A stretch of 64,000 nucleotides of DNA from Eublepharis macularius (taxonomy: Eukaryota; Chordata; Lepidosauria; Squamata; Eublepharidae), in NCBI RefSeq assembly GCF_028583425.1, contig NC_072807.1, forward strand, positions 33,299,001 to 33,363,000, given 5' to 3'. The notes under the pieces are model-generated. The model was not told the DNA's origin. It did no database searches and was given only the letters and a program-made list of their open reading frames with translations. The position numbers were made by a program, and so were the translations under genes. Below are positions 10,231-21,569 of this stretch, piece after piece (the first letter of the stretch is position 1; every line of letters starts with the position of its first letter).

Positions 10231-11196
10231 AGAAGAGAAAAATGCACGCAGTCTCCAAGCAAACCCCAGACTACTCTTTGAAAAATAGATGCATCTCAAA
10301 GAGACAGCCGGATCATCTTCGCTCCACGGAGGCAGAGCAGCCTTCATGTTGAATCAGCGGCTCCTTAGACAATATGTTCTCTCGAATGAAACTTTGGCAG
10401 AAGCATGAACGTAATTGCACAGAAGTCACCGATCCAGCAGCCAGATCCTGCACAGAGTTACTCAGAAATAAGTCTCTGTGTCTTTCATGGGATTTCCTCC
10501 TAGATAAAAACTGGAAGATTTCTCTTTTGCAGACCAATCTTGGGCATGTCTGTTCAGAATGAAACCCCATAGAACCCAACAGGACTTACTCCCAGATGAA
10601 TTTACAAAGGAACTGCAGCTATACCTATGTAATATATGTGTCCAAACAGCATCTCCAATGTATGTATTTATTTATTTGCAGGAGGGAAAGCCGAAGAAAG
10701 ATGAAACTGATGCTGAAAACTCACGAGAAATCACCATGCGGGACCTTTCTCCTCGTAACACGCGAAGGGCACGTTTCTCCAGCAGTCCAGCCCACTTCAC
10801 GTTTATTTGTTTACTGTTGTTCCCTATCTCCCATTTCGGCGAGCTGTGAGAAATTCTAGGATAAGCAGTGTGGGGCGGATTTATCGACAGTATTTCTGTG
10901 TTGCCTTCCAGCAGGTACAGCCCTTAAAGCAATTCACGTCACTAAAATGCACTCTCTCATTTAGGGGCCACCACAAAAAAGCCCAGTTCATATGACTCGG
11001 TGCTTGCACAGGGGACTACCTTTACCTTTTTACCATAGCTGAAGGCAGTTTCATACTTGAGCATGTTTTAATCGGCATAGCAGAACACAAATATTTTAAA
11101 TACATAAAATACCTAGAACAGAATTTCACTGGCTGGTTTGGGAGCAGGAAAATGCCATTTGTTTCTTGAACTGTATATGACCGTAATCTTTGGAAG
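10231..11196. other. no gene recognised
   Basis: A short acceptor-like sequence at 10670-10680 precedes an open stretch on the plus strand (to about 10848), but nothing in it resembles a known protein and no donor partner is evident. Otherwise AT-rich unique-looking DNA. Confidence 0.4.
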
Positions 11197-11208
11197 TATC
11201 CGTTTTCA

Positions 11209-11516
11209 ATGGTTGTTGTGGGTTTTCCGGGCTGTATTGCCGTGGTCTTGGCATTGTAGTTCCTGACGTTTCGCCAGCAGCTGTAGCTGGCATCTTCAGA
11301 GGTGTAGCACCAAAAGACAGAGATCTCTCAGTGTCACAGTGTCACAGTGTCACACTGTGACACTGAGAGATCTCTGTCTTTTGGTGCTACACCTCTGAAG
11401 ATGCCAGCCACAGCTGCTGGCGAAACGTCAGGAACTACAATGCCAAGACCACAGCAATACAGCCCGGAAAACCCACAACAACCATCGTTCTCTGGCTGTG
11501 AAAGCCTTCGACAATA
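11209..11516. repeat. foldback repeat (CGAAACGTCAGG family), 12-bp target duplication
   Basis: Two inverted arms run from 'GGTTGTTGTGGGTTTTCCGG' inward and meet near 11350. Each arm has CTGAAGA, a 6-bp hairpin GCCAGC/GCTGGC and GAAA: minus 11269-11299, plus 11395-11425. Flanks are TATCCGTTTTCA (11197-11208) and TATCTGTTTTCA (11517-11528), one mismatch. The same family occurs at 42470-42752. Confidence 0.8.
11395..11425 (+). ncRNA. hammerhead-ribozyme-like core with strong stem II
   Basis: CTGAAGA (11395-11401), T, GCCAGC (11403-11408), 7-nt loop, GCTGGC (11416-11421), GAAA (11422-11425), CGTCAGG. Stem II is a perfect 6-bp helix. CTGANGA plus stem II plus GAAA is the conserved hammerhead core; stem I and the cleavage dinucleotide cannot be fixed from sequence alone. 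Confidence 0.5.
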
Positions 11517-11649
11517 TATCTGTTTTCACTTCCTGTACCTAGACCTCTCTGCTTTTCTCAATTGTGTGCACTAAGCCATGTGCCAGTTTGCACATAGGTG
11601 CTCCAGAATATTCAGGCGGGATTTTAATCCAAGCTCTTTCTTCATTTAT

Positions 11650-11875
11650 TTCATTTTACTTCATTTATATGCCATCTTTCTCTTCCATGGGGACCCAAAG
11701 CAGCTTACACCATTCTCCTCCCATTCATTTTATACCCACAACAACCCTAAGAGGTAGATTAGGCTGAGCATGTGTGACTGGCCCAAGATCGCTCAGCAAG
11801 CTTCCATTCCAGAACAGGGATTCAAACCTGTCTCACAGATCCCAGGTTCATGCTGTAACCACTACACTATGCCCC
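11650..11875 (-). repeat. tRNA-derived SINE (Sauria-type)
   Basis: The minus strand reads a head near 11870, a B-box-like GGTTTGAATCCC near 11817-11828, body near 11745-11790, and an AT-rich tail near 11650. Confidence 0.7.
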
Positions 11876-11937
11876 TCCATGTTCCCCATTAGCCATGGCA
11901 CTGCTAAAAGTTGCCATTAGCACTCAGTTCTGTAGAT

Positions 11938-12207
11938 CCAGTTTGGTGTCGTGGTTAAGAGCGGCAGGACTGTAATCTGAAGAGCTGGGTCTGATTCCCC
12001 GCTCCTCCATTTGAAGCCAGCTGGGTGACCTTGGGTCAGTCACAGCTCTCTCAGAGCTCTCTCAGCCCCACCTACCTCACAGGGTGATTGTTGTGGGGAT
12101 AATAATAACACACTTTATAAACTGCTCTGGGTGGGTGTTTAGTTGTCTTGAAGGGCGGTATATAAATCAAATATCATTGTCGTTGTCGTTGTCGTTATTA
12201 TTGTTGA
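11938..12207 (+). repeat. tRNA-derived SINE with TTG-repeat tail
   Basis: The head 'CCAGTTTGGTGTCGTGGTTA', the body 'AAGCCAGCTGGGTGACCTTG' and a 3' end 'GGCGGTATATAAATCAAAT' are followed by a (GTCGTT)n/(ATT)n tail. The same subfamily occurs at 23001, 24118, 37842, 50315 and 63609. Confidence 0.8.
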
Positions 12208-13490
12208 GGGGAGGCCAGGGTTGGTGTTTGTGGGAGCCTTCCCTTGCCCCATGGTCTATGTTTTAGCAAAGGGCGGTGTTTCCCCACCATTCATAAAGCC
12301 AGAAGGAGCTCTCCTCTTCCCCCTCCCCCTCCCAGACACTGCCTCCTAATGGTACGGAGAGGTTTGCCCTAGTTACGAATGAGAGAAGATGGCAGAATGC
12401 GTTGCCAGTTTTGCTGGGCTCCTGCTTGCAATCTGGCTTCCTAATGATTTGCGTTTGTGCCTCAGCAAACAGCGGGGCTGCTAATGAGGGCCTGGCTGAG
12501 AGTTGAAAACCTTCTGCCGTGTCCCCGGTGGCTAGACTCTGGAGCCTTCCTGGAATGAGCAAGCGCATGGCACATAGCCCTTGTAACGCCCTCCTCCCCA
12601 GTGCTCGTTTCTACAGTGATGTACATAGACATTCCAGTCCTCCGGTAGGGCACAACGACCTCTCTTCTTGAGTCTCAAGGAAAACGAGACAACTCTGGAG
12701 AGATCCCCCATGGGGAAATCTTGGAAGGAAGTGTGTGTGTGTGTGTGTTTGTGCGTGTGTGTGTGTTCACGCACATGTGCCTGTGTTTAGGGTCTCTCTC
12801 AGCCACAGGGCATTTAGGCAGCACATGTCTCCCTCATGTGCTTGTGTACATAGCTCGTTCTGTTATAGTCTGTGTCTGTCTTTGCACATTTGTATCATTT
12901 GGGATGCCTGCTCTTCTTCCCCCGTAATGTCCTTGGTAGCGCACGTATATTCTGACCCCGGACATGGGGCTGTGTGGTTTCATTCCCACTTTCGGAGGGA
13001 GGGAGGGAGAGCTGTACCTCCTTTGGACAGTCTGAAAGACACCTCGGGGGAGAGAGCCAGGCACATGGCAACCGACCACACGGCCCAGAGAAGGAGAGAA
13101 AGAGAGCTTGGCACAGTTAGACAGCTGCTGTGATTAAATGAATCCCTTCTTGCAAGGGAGGCAGAGGCGTAAAGAGTGGTCAAGGGGGTGCCTGTGGCTA
13201 GGGACGGCATCTGTTGGATGGAAGGGGCTTTTGGTAAACAGCAAGAATGGATTCAGGGCCAGGAGTAATGATTATGGTAAGAAGTTTGCAGAGGGCTCCC
13301 CAAACAATCAGGAGTCTTGCTAAACAGATCTTACTCGATCTTTTTTCCCCTTTCAGATGATTCCCTGCCTCAGAGCCTCTTCAAATCCCTCGAAACTCGG
13401 CACCCTTTGAAATCCACAGAGGTGCAACTGGTAGCCATTGACACCAGTATCCCATTTCACACAACAGACAGTGCTCTTAAAATTCAAATG
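12208..13490. other. no gene recognised; GT microsatellite at 12731-12775
   Basis: Unique-looking, relatively GC-rich DNA with a (GT)n tract. Overlapping short open frames on both strands (12263-13210) show low-complexity composition and no domain resemblance. Confidence 0.45.
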
Positions 13491-13494
13491 ACAA

Positions 13495-13615
13495 AGGATC
13501 AGCTGTGTTAGTCTATCGTAACAAAATAAAACACAAATCCAGCGGCACCTTAAAGACAGATAATGTTTATTTCAATGTGAGCCTTCGGGAGTTACAGCGC
13601 ACTTCTTCAGAATTT
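13495..13615 (-). repeat. related hammerhead-core repeat, one arm
   Basis: The reverse complement reads 'CTGAAGAAGTGCGCTGTAAC', then CCCGAAG, then 'TCTTTAAGGTGCCGCTGGA' and 'ATAGACTAACACAGCTG'. This is the same architecture as the other hammerhead-core repeats but a different subfamily, with GAAA mutated to GAAG. Confidence 0.55.
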
Positions 13616-15010
13616 TAAGATAATTCTTAAGATTACAGCCTGACGGATGTCCCAACCTCTCACCTTTCCTCCTTGCGTCCTTAGCTTATCCAGACTTCTG
13701 GTGAACGCAGATATTTGCGTATTGCATTCTGTTATTTTGGTTTTAGAAATGATATCACGTGGCTTCTGGTTTGGGATTTTGCAAATAAAATAATGGATTG
13801 ACATTTAACATTAAGAAAAGAGAGAAGCTTGGTATTTTTGGAGTCAAACACACCATTTAGGGGTGTGAAATTCAGTGTTTCTTATCCTTTTGACAAATGT
13901 TCCTTTTTGTGTTGTTCACATTTGCAATGTTAACATTTCTTTCGGCTCTAAGCAGGGGGACTCAAGGTGTAAATTTTTGCCCTTTCTCCCTCATTCTGGG
14001 AAGCTAAATTGTTCTGCCTCTATGGATTATTCTTGAGGAAGTATGAGTCACGCTTAAGCTCTGGGCCCTAACCTGTAGAAATGAAATGGAAATCCTCACG
14101 CAACCCATTATGTTAATGGATGGCCTGCCAGAAGCTGGAAATATTCTTTTTGTGCCTATTCCTGTAGCACTAGAAGCTACATGGGGCCTTGTTTTAGTGT
14201 GCCCATAGGTGGAAAAACACAGTTGTGCATTCATTTCAAAAGAAATGGTACAAAAAGGCCCCGTTCGTGGAAACCTTTAGGGTAACAAAATAATGGGATT
14301 ATGGGAATAAGGATGAACATGTTGCATTTACGCATTTCCCCAATATAAATAAAGGGTCTAAGGAGATCCAAGCAGGAGATATGAAACTGACATTGAAGCC
14401 TTCCAACCAGCCATGTCAAACAGATCTTGTAACAAGACAGGTTCAAAGGGATGCTCAAGGAGGGGTTAGAAATAGGGTAGAGCACTGAGTAACCATAATT
14501 ATACTTTACTCATTTGGAATCAATGTTGACTCCTGGTTTGGGAGGGTGACCTTTGGGCAAGATGCCCTCACTGGGCCATTGAACATTGTTACACTGTATT
14601 CTCTAAACTATCAAAAACACATTGGATATCTCATTGTTAACAACATTAGCAATCATCATTAACAGACATTGTTAACTGGTTAACAATTCTTGTTTCTGAT
14701 ATGTTAATTTTTTAAAATTTTCTTTTTCTCTGCTTTGCTTCATAAACCCAGCCCAAGAATTGAAATAACATTCCCACAGGCCATTTTTCTTATGAAGATG
14801 GGGAAAATATTCTTCCTTTAAGAGAATTAGTTAGGGATTTTTTTAAAAAGTCTGACTCAAATTAACAGAGGAACAGGGGGCAGACATGCAGATCAGTGGA
14901 TTCTTTTCTTAGCATGGGTGTGGGTGGAAACTAGGGGAAGGGTGGCTAAAGAGCAGGAAGGTTGAGCTGATGGGCTGGCAGGGGGTAGAGAGAAAGAAAG
15001 TGATCCAGAG
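13616..15010. other. no gene recognised
   Basis: AT-rich DNA with no long open frame, clear SINE or splice pattern that I can support. Confidence 0.4.
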
Positions 15011-15014
15011 TAGA

Positions 15015-15545
15015 TAGTACATTCAGCTACTGCAATGCATTGTATGTGGGGCTGCCCTTGAAGAGTATCCAGAAGCTAAAACTGGCGCAGAATGCTACAG
15101 CCAGAATTCTGGCTGGAGTGAATCATAGAGACCAGTTCACTCCAGTCTTGTTCTACCTATACTGGCTCCCAGTTTGCTTCCAGACCCAATGCCAGGTGCT
15201 GGTTAATACCTTTAAACCCCTAAATGGCTTGGGGCTTGCATACCGTAAGGACACATATGAAGTCCTCCAACCACTGTGGTCATGTCCGGAGGCCCTGCTT
15301 TGAGTGCCCCTCCCAAGAATGAGCCTTCTTGACCATAGCACTAGAACTTTGGAACTTCCTCCACAGGGAGATTTGTCTGTCCTCTTCTATCATTATCCTC
15401 CACCAGCAGGTTAAGACTTTTAAAAATTTCATCTGGAGTTCCTTCACTGATTTTCATTGACCCTGCTCCCTTTATGTGTTCAGTTTTAATTGTATTTCTA
15501 TATGTTTTAAGTCTTGTTTTAATTTTTTTATTGTTTTCCTCCTTG
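15015..15545 (+). mobile_element. L2-like LINE fragment (RT C-terminus and 3'UTR)
   Basis: The plus frame (15040-15300) reads CNALYVGLPLKS, KLKLAQNATARI, then YLYWLPVCFQTQCQVLVNTFKPLNGLG with frameshifts. This is the 'LQNAAARL ... LHWLPV ... YKALNGL' signature at the end of L2/CR1-group reverse transcriptases. It is truncated and defective. Confidence 0.65.
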
Positions 15546-15861
15546 GGGATCTTTTGTCGTAGATTTTTGAACATCACTTTGCTTTTGTGGGAAATTAATG
15601 CGATGGTCTAGTAGTTGCTACATTCTTTGGCATTCCCTTTCTTTGTAAGTGGAATGTAGATCAAGCGTTTCTAGTCTGTGGGTCATTTCGTTTGCTGTAT
15701 TTGTTGAAATATTCGTCTTAAGAATTTGATGGACAGTTTCCGTAACTTGAAATAGAGCTCTATTGGCATGCCATCTGCTCTTGATGATTTGTTTCTCCCA
15801 ATTACTTTGAGTGCAGTTTTCACTTCCCCTTCTAACATTTCAGGTTCTTCATCAAAGGATT

Positions 15862-15955
15862 CTTCTTTAATGCATCTGACGAAGAGAGCTGTGGTTCTCG
15901 AAAGCATACGCTACAATAAAGTTGGTTAGTCTTAATGGTGCTTCTGGACTTTTTT
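15862..15955 (+). repeat. hammerhead-core repeat, one arm (left duplicate)
   Basis: Core CTGACGA (15876-15882), hairpin, GAAA, GCATACGCTAC (ends 15914), then 'AAAGTTGGTTAGTCTTAATGG'. It lies inside an RTE-like LINE and is repeated at 16853 on the other side of an L1. Confidence 0.7.
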
Positions 15956-16741
15956 AATATTGACATGGTACAATGGAATAAGATATGGAAAGTGAATGTT
16001 AAAATAACTAAGTCTGTTGCATTTAAAGAGAATTTACATAAGATGTTTTACAGATGGTATTTAATACCGGATAGACTGGCTAAAATGTATAAAAACATGT
16101 CAAATAAGTGTTCGAAATGTGGGAAACATACAGGGACATTTTTTCATATGTGGTGGTCCTGTAAAGAAGTGCATAGATTTTGGACAATGGTGTGCACATT
16201 GTTGCAAACTATTCTACAGACTTCAATTCCCTTCAAACCAGAGACATTTTTGCTAAACTGTATGCCAGATATAAATAAAGAACAGAAGTACTTCACAATT
16301 CATGTAGTAACAGCGGCCAGAATTTTATTAGCGTTTTATTGGAAACGTCAAATAATACCTCCGCAAGAGGAATTAATAACAAAGATAATGGAAATTGTGG
16401 AAATGGATAAATTAACTACACTAATGAAAGGACAAATGGAGGAAGACTTTTTTGTTTTATGGACTCCCTTCTCCAACTAGATTAAAGATAAATATAGAGA
16501 CTAAAACATAATAAATATACAAAGGCAATATTGTAATGAACTATCAGTAACCACAGTCGAATATTTGTTAGGATAAAGTATGAGGTATGGAGAACTAAAA
16601 TGTTGGTGTAAGCAGACTCAATTAATGTTTTGTATTCTTTCTTCTTTCTTTTCTTTCTTACCTTTTCTTCCCATTTCCCCCTTTCCTATTTCTATCTATA
16701 TAGAAAATTAATAAAATAATGTTTTAAAAAAGAAAATAAAT
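15956..16741 (+). mobile_element. 5'-truncated L1 LINE
   Basis: The plus frame (15990-16480) reads KMFYRWYLIPDRLAKMY, then a CSKCGKHTGTFFHMWWSC zinc-knuckle-like block, then a C-terminal segment ending EEDFFVLWTPFSN. These are the last roughly 170 residues of a squamate-type L1 ORF2. A 3'UTR and an A-rich tail (16722-16741) follow. No upstream RT domain remains, so it is dead. It is bounded on both sides by a copy of a segment of about 200 bp. Confidence 0.8.
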
Positions 16742-16852
16742 AGCTCTATTGGTATGCCATCTGCTCTTGAAAATTTGTTTCTCCCAGTTACTTTGAGTGC
16801 AGTTTTCACTTCACCTTCTAACATTTCAGGTTCTTCATCAAAAGATTCTTCT

Positions 16853-16985
16853 TTAATGCATCTGATGAAGAAAGCTGTGGTTCTCGAAAGCTTACGCTAC
16901 AATAAAGTTGGTTAGTCTTAACGGTGCTTCTGGACTTTTTACCATTTTGTAACTACAGACTAATACTGCTAATTCCTCTGGTTCT
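16853..16985 (+). repeat. hammerhead-core repeat, one arm (right duplicate)
   Basis: Core CTGATGA (16862-16868) ... GAAA ... GCTTACGCTAC (ends 16900). The arm extends to 'AGACTAATACTGCTAATTCC', so unlike the left duplicate it retains the far end, which shows the original insertion was in the RTE LINE here. Confidence 0.7.
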
Positions 16986-17600
16986 TTAACGGAATCTGCC
17001 ATCCTTCCCTCTCTTCTATGTGGTTCTTCAGTATATTGTTTCCATCTTTCCTTTATTTTACTCTGATTGGATACTGTATTTCCATGTTGATCTTTCAGCA
17101 TTCCTAGCTGTGGCTTGAATTTGGTTTCCTGGATGTTGGGGAACAGATCTCTTGTTCATTCGTTTTTGTTCTTCTCTTCTATTTCTTTGCCCTGGTCATT
17201 ATAATAGATCTCTTTGTCTCTGCGTGCAAGTCACTGCAAAACTGCGTTTAGAATTCTTATTATAATAAAAATAAATAAAATAAAAACACTAACACCATTT
17301 CAGTTAGAGCTTGTTTAGGAAGAGGTTTTTGAGCTGTGGGGTTTGAGTTTTGCAGCCTTCCTTTTCCAAACTATGCCAAGTTTAGTGCAGCTTTTACAGT
17401 ATATGTTTCCTTTGGATGGGGGGAGGGGAGAAAGAGAGAGAGGTCTACAGACTTCTGGTGTTTTTGTAATAATCGGTTTATTTATAAAGTATACAGGTGA
17501 AGCATGTGGTGTGGGGGCGCAGCAGCATGCAGAAAAACAGGCTGTGCTAGTCTCAGAGCGGCGTCATTGCCACTCTCCCCCACCCGAAAAAGAACCTGCT

Positions 17601-18170
17601 GCCTTTTTCAGATCTAGAAACGCAGAGCTGGAGGGTGGTCTCTCAAGGGTCGTTCAGTCCAGCCCTCTCTGCACAAAGCAGGAAATTCACCACTATCTCC
17701 CCGCCCCTCACCTTCCCCAGTGACCTCTGCTCTATGCCCAGAGGAAGACAAGAAGCCTCCAGGATCCCTGGCCAATCTGGCCTGGAGGAAAATTCCTTCC
17801 TGACCCCAAAGTGGCGATCAGCATTACCCTGGGCATATAAGAAAGAGCCACAAGAACCTAGCACTGGCTCGTCCCTTCGTGCCCTCCCTCTCCCGATCTG
17901 CCTGAATTCATACTGAGTCATAGAACCAACACTGCTGTCAGGTGACAATCTAACTTCTTAAAAACCTCCAAAGAAGGAGAGCCCACCACCTCCCGAGGAA
18001 GCCTGTTCCACTGAGGAGTTGTTCTGTCCAGAAGTTCTTCCGAATGTTTAGCCAGTAACTCTTTTTCTTTAATTTTAACCCACTGTTTCTGGTTCAACCC
18101 TCTGGGGCAACTGAAAACAACTTCGCTCCATCTGTCAGAGCTGGTCAAATCAGTCGTGGATCCCATGTGG
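17601..18170 (-). mobile_element. CR1 LINE 3' fragment
   Basis: The minus strand ends with a CR1-style 3' segment (17600-17700). Upstream (18166-17940) its frame reads QWNRLPREVVGSPSLEVFKKL, the conserved end of CR1 ORF2. Truncated and frameshifted. Confidence 0.7.
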
Positions 18171-18259
18171 GCCAGGAGGGAAGGGCGACTTTACATTCCA
18201 AGATCTGTTGTCCCCCGTTGTCCCCCAGTTGCTGATCAGGCTATACTAAGCTGAAGAAG

Positions 18260-18520
18260 GGTCTTAACAGGACAGTGTGGTGGATCCCCCCCTGCTGCCT
18301 GCCAGCTGATAGTTTAAAGGGACCTGCCACTTGCAAGCCACAGGAAAAGTTTATATGGCCATTTCCCTGGGGAAATGGCCATTTAAACTGCCCCTTTACG
18401 ACCCAAACGAACCAGTTGACCAGTTCATGGAAGTTCGTGGAAACGAGCTTCCACGAACCACAGGTTCGCAAACCTGGTTCATGCGGTTTTTTGGGTCGTA
18501 ATTCGATACGTGCCCATCTC
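18260..18520. repeat. unclassified repeat with internal palindromes
   Basis: Contains two palindromes: 'TGGCCATTTCCCTGGGGAAATGGCCA' near 18357-18382, and GTTCGTGGAAACGAGCTTCCACGAAC near 18433-18458. It ends 'GTGCCCATCTCTAGTTAG' next to a SINE. Looks like a nonautonomous element; no class assigned. Confidence 0.4.
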
Positions 18521-18705
18521 TAGTTAGAGGTTCGAGTGTCAGACTAAGATTTGGGAGACCCAGGTTCGAATCCCCATTCTGTCAAGGAAGCTTCCTGGGT
18601 GACCTCAGTCCAGTCACACACTCTCTGCCTAACCTGAAATGAAAGAATGATGTAAGTCACTTTGGGTTCCCTTTGGGGAGGAAGGCAGGGTGTAAATTAA
18701 ATAAA
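18521..18705 (+). repeat. tRNA-derived SINE (Sauria-type)
   Basis: Head with B box GGTTCGAATCCCC (18563-18575), body 'CCAGTCACACACTCTCTGCC', tail 'GGAAGGCAGGGTGTAAATTAAATAAATAAA'. Confidence 0.75.
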
Positions 18706-18784
18706 TAAAAGAGCAGCTCAAATGCCTGCGTGGTTTGCGGTTTTGAATTTGGAGTGAAATTTGGCCCTAAAGGAAACAGGCTGG

Positions 18785-19090
18785 CTTCCTGCTTCAGGTA
18801 GGGTTCAAACCTGTGTCTCACAGATGCTAGGCCAAAACTCTAACCACTACACTACAGTGGCTTCTCCAGATCTAATCATAGGTTGCCAACAAGGTACCAA
18901 TTTTTGGCCCTATGGATCACATTTTTATTCCTCCTCGGGGGGAGCTCGGGGAAATGTACACAGTTTTCCTCTCCCCAATTCAGTCTCTTCCTGTGGAGCA
19001 GTTTCGGCTGATTGGCCCAAGGTCACGTGGGCCATTTTGTGGCAGAGTGGAATCCTAATCTGCCTAGAATTGCTGCCTCACACTGGTGGT
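18785..19090 (-). repeat. two degraded SINE pieces
   Basis: A minus-strand head lies near 18790-18865 (complement of GGTTCAAACC and the ACCACTACACTACAGTGG region). A second body/tail piece lies at 18900-19085. Both are diverged. Confidence 0.5.
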
Positions 19091-19870
19091 CTGAGTTGAG
19101 AAGTTGTGCCATCTTGAAACAGGATTAGGGCACATCTAGAAGGCACGGATTCTGCAATGACAAATATTCGTACTCGCTTCCTCCTCCTTTCCACCTCAAA
19201 AGGTCCCTGATGGGTGTCTTTGAAGTCTAAATTGCAGTTAGGTGGATTAGTCAGGATAAAAAAGCTGCCGTCATATCCAAAGTCATGTTTTGGACTTCTA
19301 AAGGCTTGGAGGAAATCAAATGCTTTATTAAAATGGAAGACTCTTAAGATAGACAAGGGTTTTTTTCCCCCACCTTGGGGGGGAAATGATGCAGGTTTAT
19401 TGCACAAGAATTAATCTACCTGGGAAGCATTCTTTTGCACAGAAATGCGAGGCTCGAAATGTACTTCTGCAAATGTCGTTTACTTTTTGCACAGACAGAC
19501 AGTCGCTCGGGGCGGGGGGGAGGTAGCCGTCATGTTACAAACACTCATTGATTTTGCGTCCCGTCACGGTCTGCAATTAAGATGAGATTGCAGGGTTTCG
19601 TACGGTTTCAAGCTGAGCATCCCTACCAGGTTGGTTTGATTCCTGGTGCTTCTCAGCTTAGAAACTCGGCACTGCTAAGTTCTACCCCATACGCACATTA
19701 AAGAGAAGAGGTTGCACTGGAACGGAAAATCCACGTGGGCTGACGGGTCATAGGACTGGGGTCTAATTAGTGAAAGAACAGACTATTGAATCTCATCAGA
19801 CCTGCAAATTATTTTGCTTTGCTTTGTTTGAGGGCGTGGTGTTGATGGGTCTGCTGTGGAATTAACAATA

Positions 19871-20042
19871 AATACAGGATTCGAGTTCAAGGGCACCTTA
19901 GAGAGCAACAAAATTGTCAAGAGTCAAAGCTTCCTTCTTCACAGAAGGTATCTTGAGAGCTTATACCCTGAAAATCTTGTTACTCTCTAAGGTGCCATTG
20001 AACTCAAAGCCCACTGTGCTACTGTAGACCAACGCAACTACC
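19871..20042. repeat. foldback repeat, related subfamily
   Basis: Inverted arms 'GAGTTCAAGGGCACCTTAGAG' and 'CTCTAAGGTGCCATTGAACTC' meet near 19940. The tail 'GTAGACCAACGCAACTACC' matches the general 'AGACTAACACGGCTA' end of the hammerhead-core families. The core itself is decayed. Confidence 0.6.
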
Positions 20043-20834
20043 TACATGAAACAATAAATTTATTATGCATTACACTAAATGTAGGACAGCCTGCTGCTGC
20101 CTTGGGAACACTATTTGGGAAGAAAGGCAGCATACAAATGTTTAAATAACTATTTTATAAATATATATTGCAAGAATGTTGAATATTCTAAAACAGTGCA
20201 TTTGTTCCAACTGAGTATAGGAAGTAGCTGAACTGGCGGCAGACTGGCCATTTTACTTACAGGGCCAGGTCCTGGTGGGCCTCTAGCAGCCAGGAACAAA
20301 GAATAGAAATACACATTGCAAATTACCTGGAGATGCTCAAGTGCAGGATTTTATGTGTGGCCCTCAATTCACGTGCAGGCTGTTCTTGCTTGGTGCACAT
20401 GAATGCTGCTTTCACTGGAGCGTCCTTTGTGTGACTGCAGCTGCAAGTGTGTCCAGAGGGCAGAGCACCAATTCATCTCTGTTTTCACTGCCAGAACTAG
20501 TACTGTACGTTCCTTTGACTTGCCAATTTGCATTGCTTTAAGGTGTGAGAAAGTGCCACGATCTGCATTTCAATGAATGGATGTGGGAGGTGGGGGAAAC
20601 CAGGATACTTTTAGCAGTTGAGGAGGAACTGATATCGAATGCGTAAATGTACTCTTATGGAGCAAATTGAAGTGTGACTGTGCGAGCAAGTGCATGGAAA
20701 GTTGGAAGGGGGGACACGTGAAATGAGGTTCACTTGAGCATCCCTAGGTACTTCGTAATGTGTATTTCCACCAAACAGATCCAATCTCCAGTAGCTCTTC
20801 AGTGCAGCAGGGACCACTCAGCTCAGACCTGCCC

Positions 20835-21050
20835 AGCAAGGCCGATGAAGGGCAGTGGCTCAGCACCTGACTGGCATGAAGGAGGTCCCAGGTTCAATCC
20901 CTGGTATCTCCAGCTAAAAGGATCAGGTGGTAGGAGGGGATGTGAAAGACCTCCACCTGAGACTCTCAAAAGCAGCTGAAGCTTTGAGTAGACAATCCTG
21001 ACTTTGATGGACCAAGGGTCTGATTCAGTATAAAGCAGCTTCATGCATTC
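20835..21050 (+). repeat. tRNA-derived SINE (second family)
   Basis: Head 'GGGCAGTGGCTCAGCACCTG' with B box GGTTCAATCCC (20892-20902), central part with 'AGACCTCCACCTGAGA', and 3' end 'GATTCAGTATAAAGCAGCTT'. This is the best-preserved copy of this family here. Confidence 0.75.
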
Positions 21051-21514
21051 ATCGATAACCCTAAGGACCACCTACTTCCACTCTCATCATCTTCAGAGGC
21101 CCTGCTTTGGGTGCCTCCACCATCTGAAGTTAGACAGTTATAGCAACCTGAGAACGGGCCTTCTCCGTTGTGGCACCAAAACGATGGAATTCCCTCCCTA
21201 GGGAGATTTGTTTGTCTCCCTCCAGCACGGTTTTCTGCCAGCAGGTGAAGACATTCCTGTTTTATTTGGCATTCCCTCAGTGACCCTCCTTCCCCTTCAC
21301 CAACCATCGCTCCCTGCTGTCTAATGTTAGTCCTAGAACTGATTAAGTTTTGCTTCAGGATTTCTACTATGTCTTGGATCCTTGCGAATGCTATGTCTTT
21401 AAACTTGTATATTTTGACCTTATGGTATTGTATAGAAATGTACTTACTTGATACCCATTGTATTAACCTCATACTGTGTAATCTGCCTTGAGTCTCAGTG
21501 AGAAAGGCGGTCTA

Positions 21515-21545
<31 letters not shown>
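21051..21545 (+). mobile_element. L2-like LINE 3' end with (TAAA)n tail
   Basis: Decayed coding end 'GGCACCAAAACGATGGAATT' followed by 'GGGAGATTTGTTTGTCTCCC', a 3'UTR, 'GAAAGGCGGTCTATAAATAA' and then a (TAAA)n tract to 21568. Same family as 15015-15545. Confidence 0.6.

Positions 21546-21568
<23 letters not shown>
21515..21568 (+). repeat. (TAAA)n microsatellite
   Basis: About 13 uninterrupted TAAA units form the 3' tail of the LINE fragment before it. Confidence 0.95.

Positions 21569-21569
<1 letters not shown>

Larger units (their letters stand above)
15546..17240 (-). mobile_element. RTE/BovB-like LINE fragment, multiply interrupted
   Basis: Minus-strand pieces read in LINE order: 17101-16985 (KDQHGNTVSNQSKIKERWKQ..., the pre-RT segment), 16852-16742 and 15862-15683 (EGEVKTALKVIGRNKSSRAD..., the first RT block). 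They resemble BovB/RTE reverse transcriptase. A hammerhead-core repeat and an L1 have inserted into it. Defective. Confidence 0.65.

Noticed and set aside
11330-11365. Short direct repeats (GTGTCACA)n that look like a small array
   Set aside because: They are the centre of a foldback element, not a spaced array; no CRISPR features and the DNA is eukaryotic.
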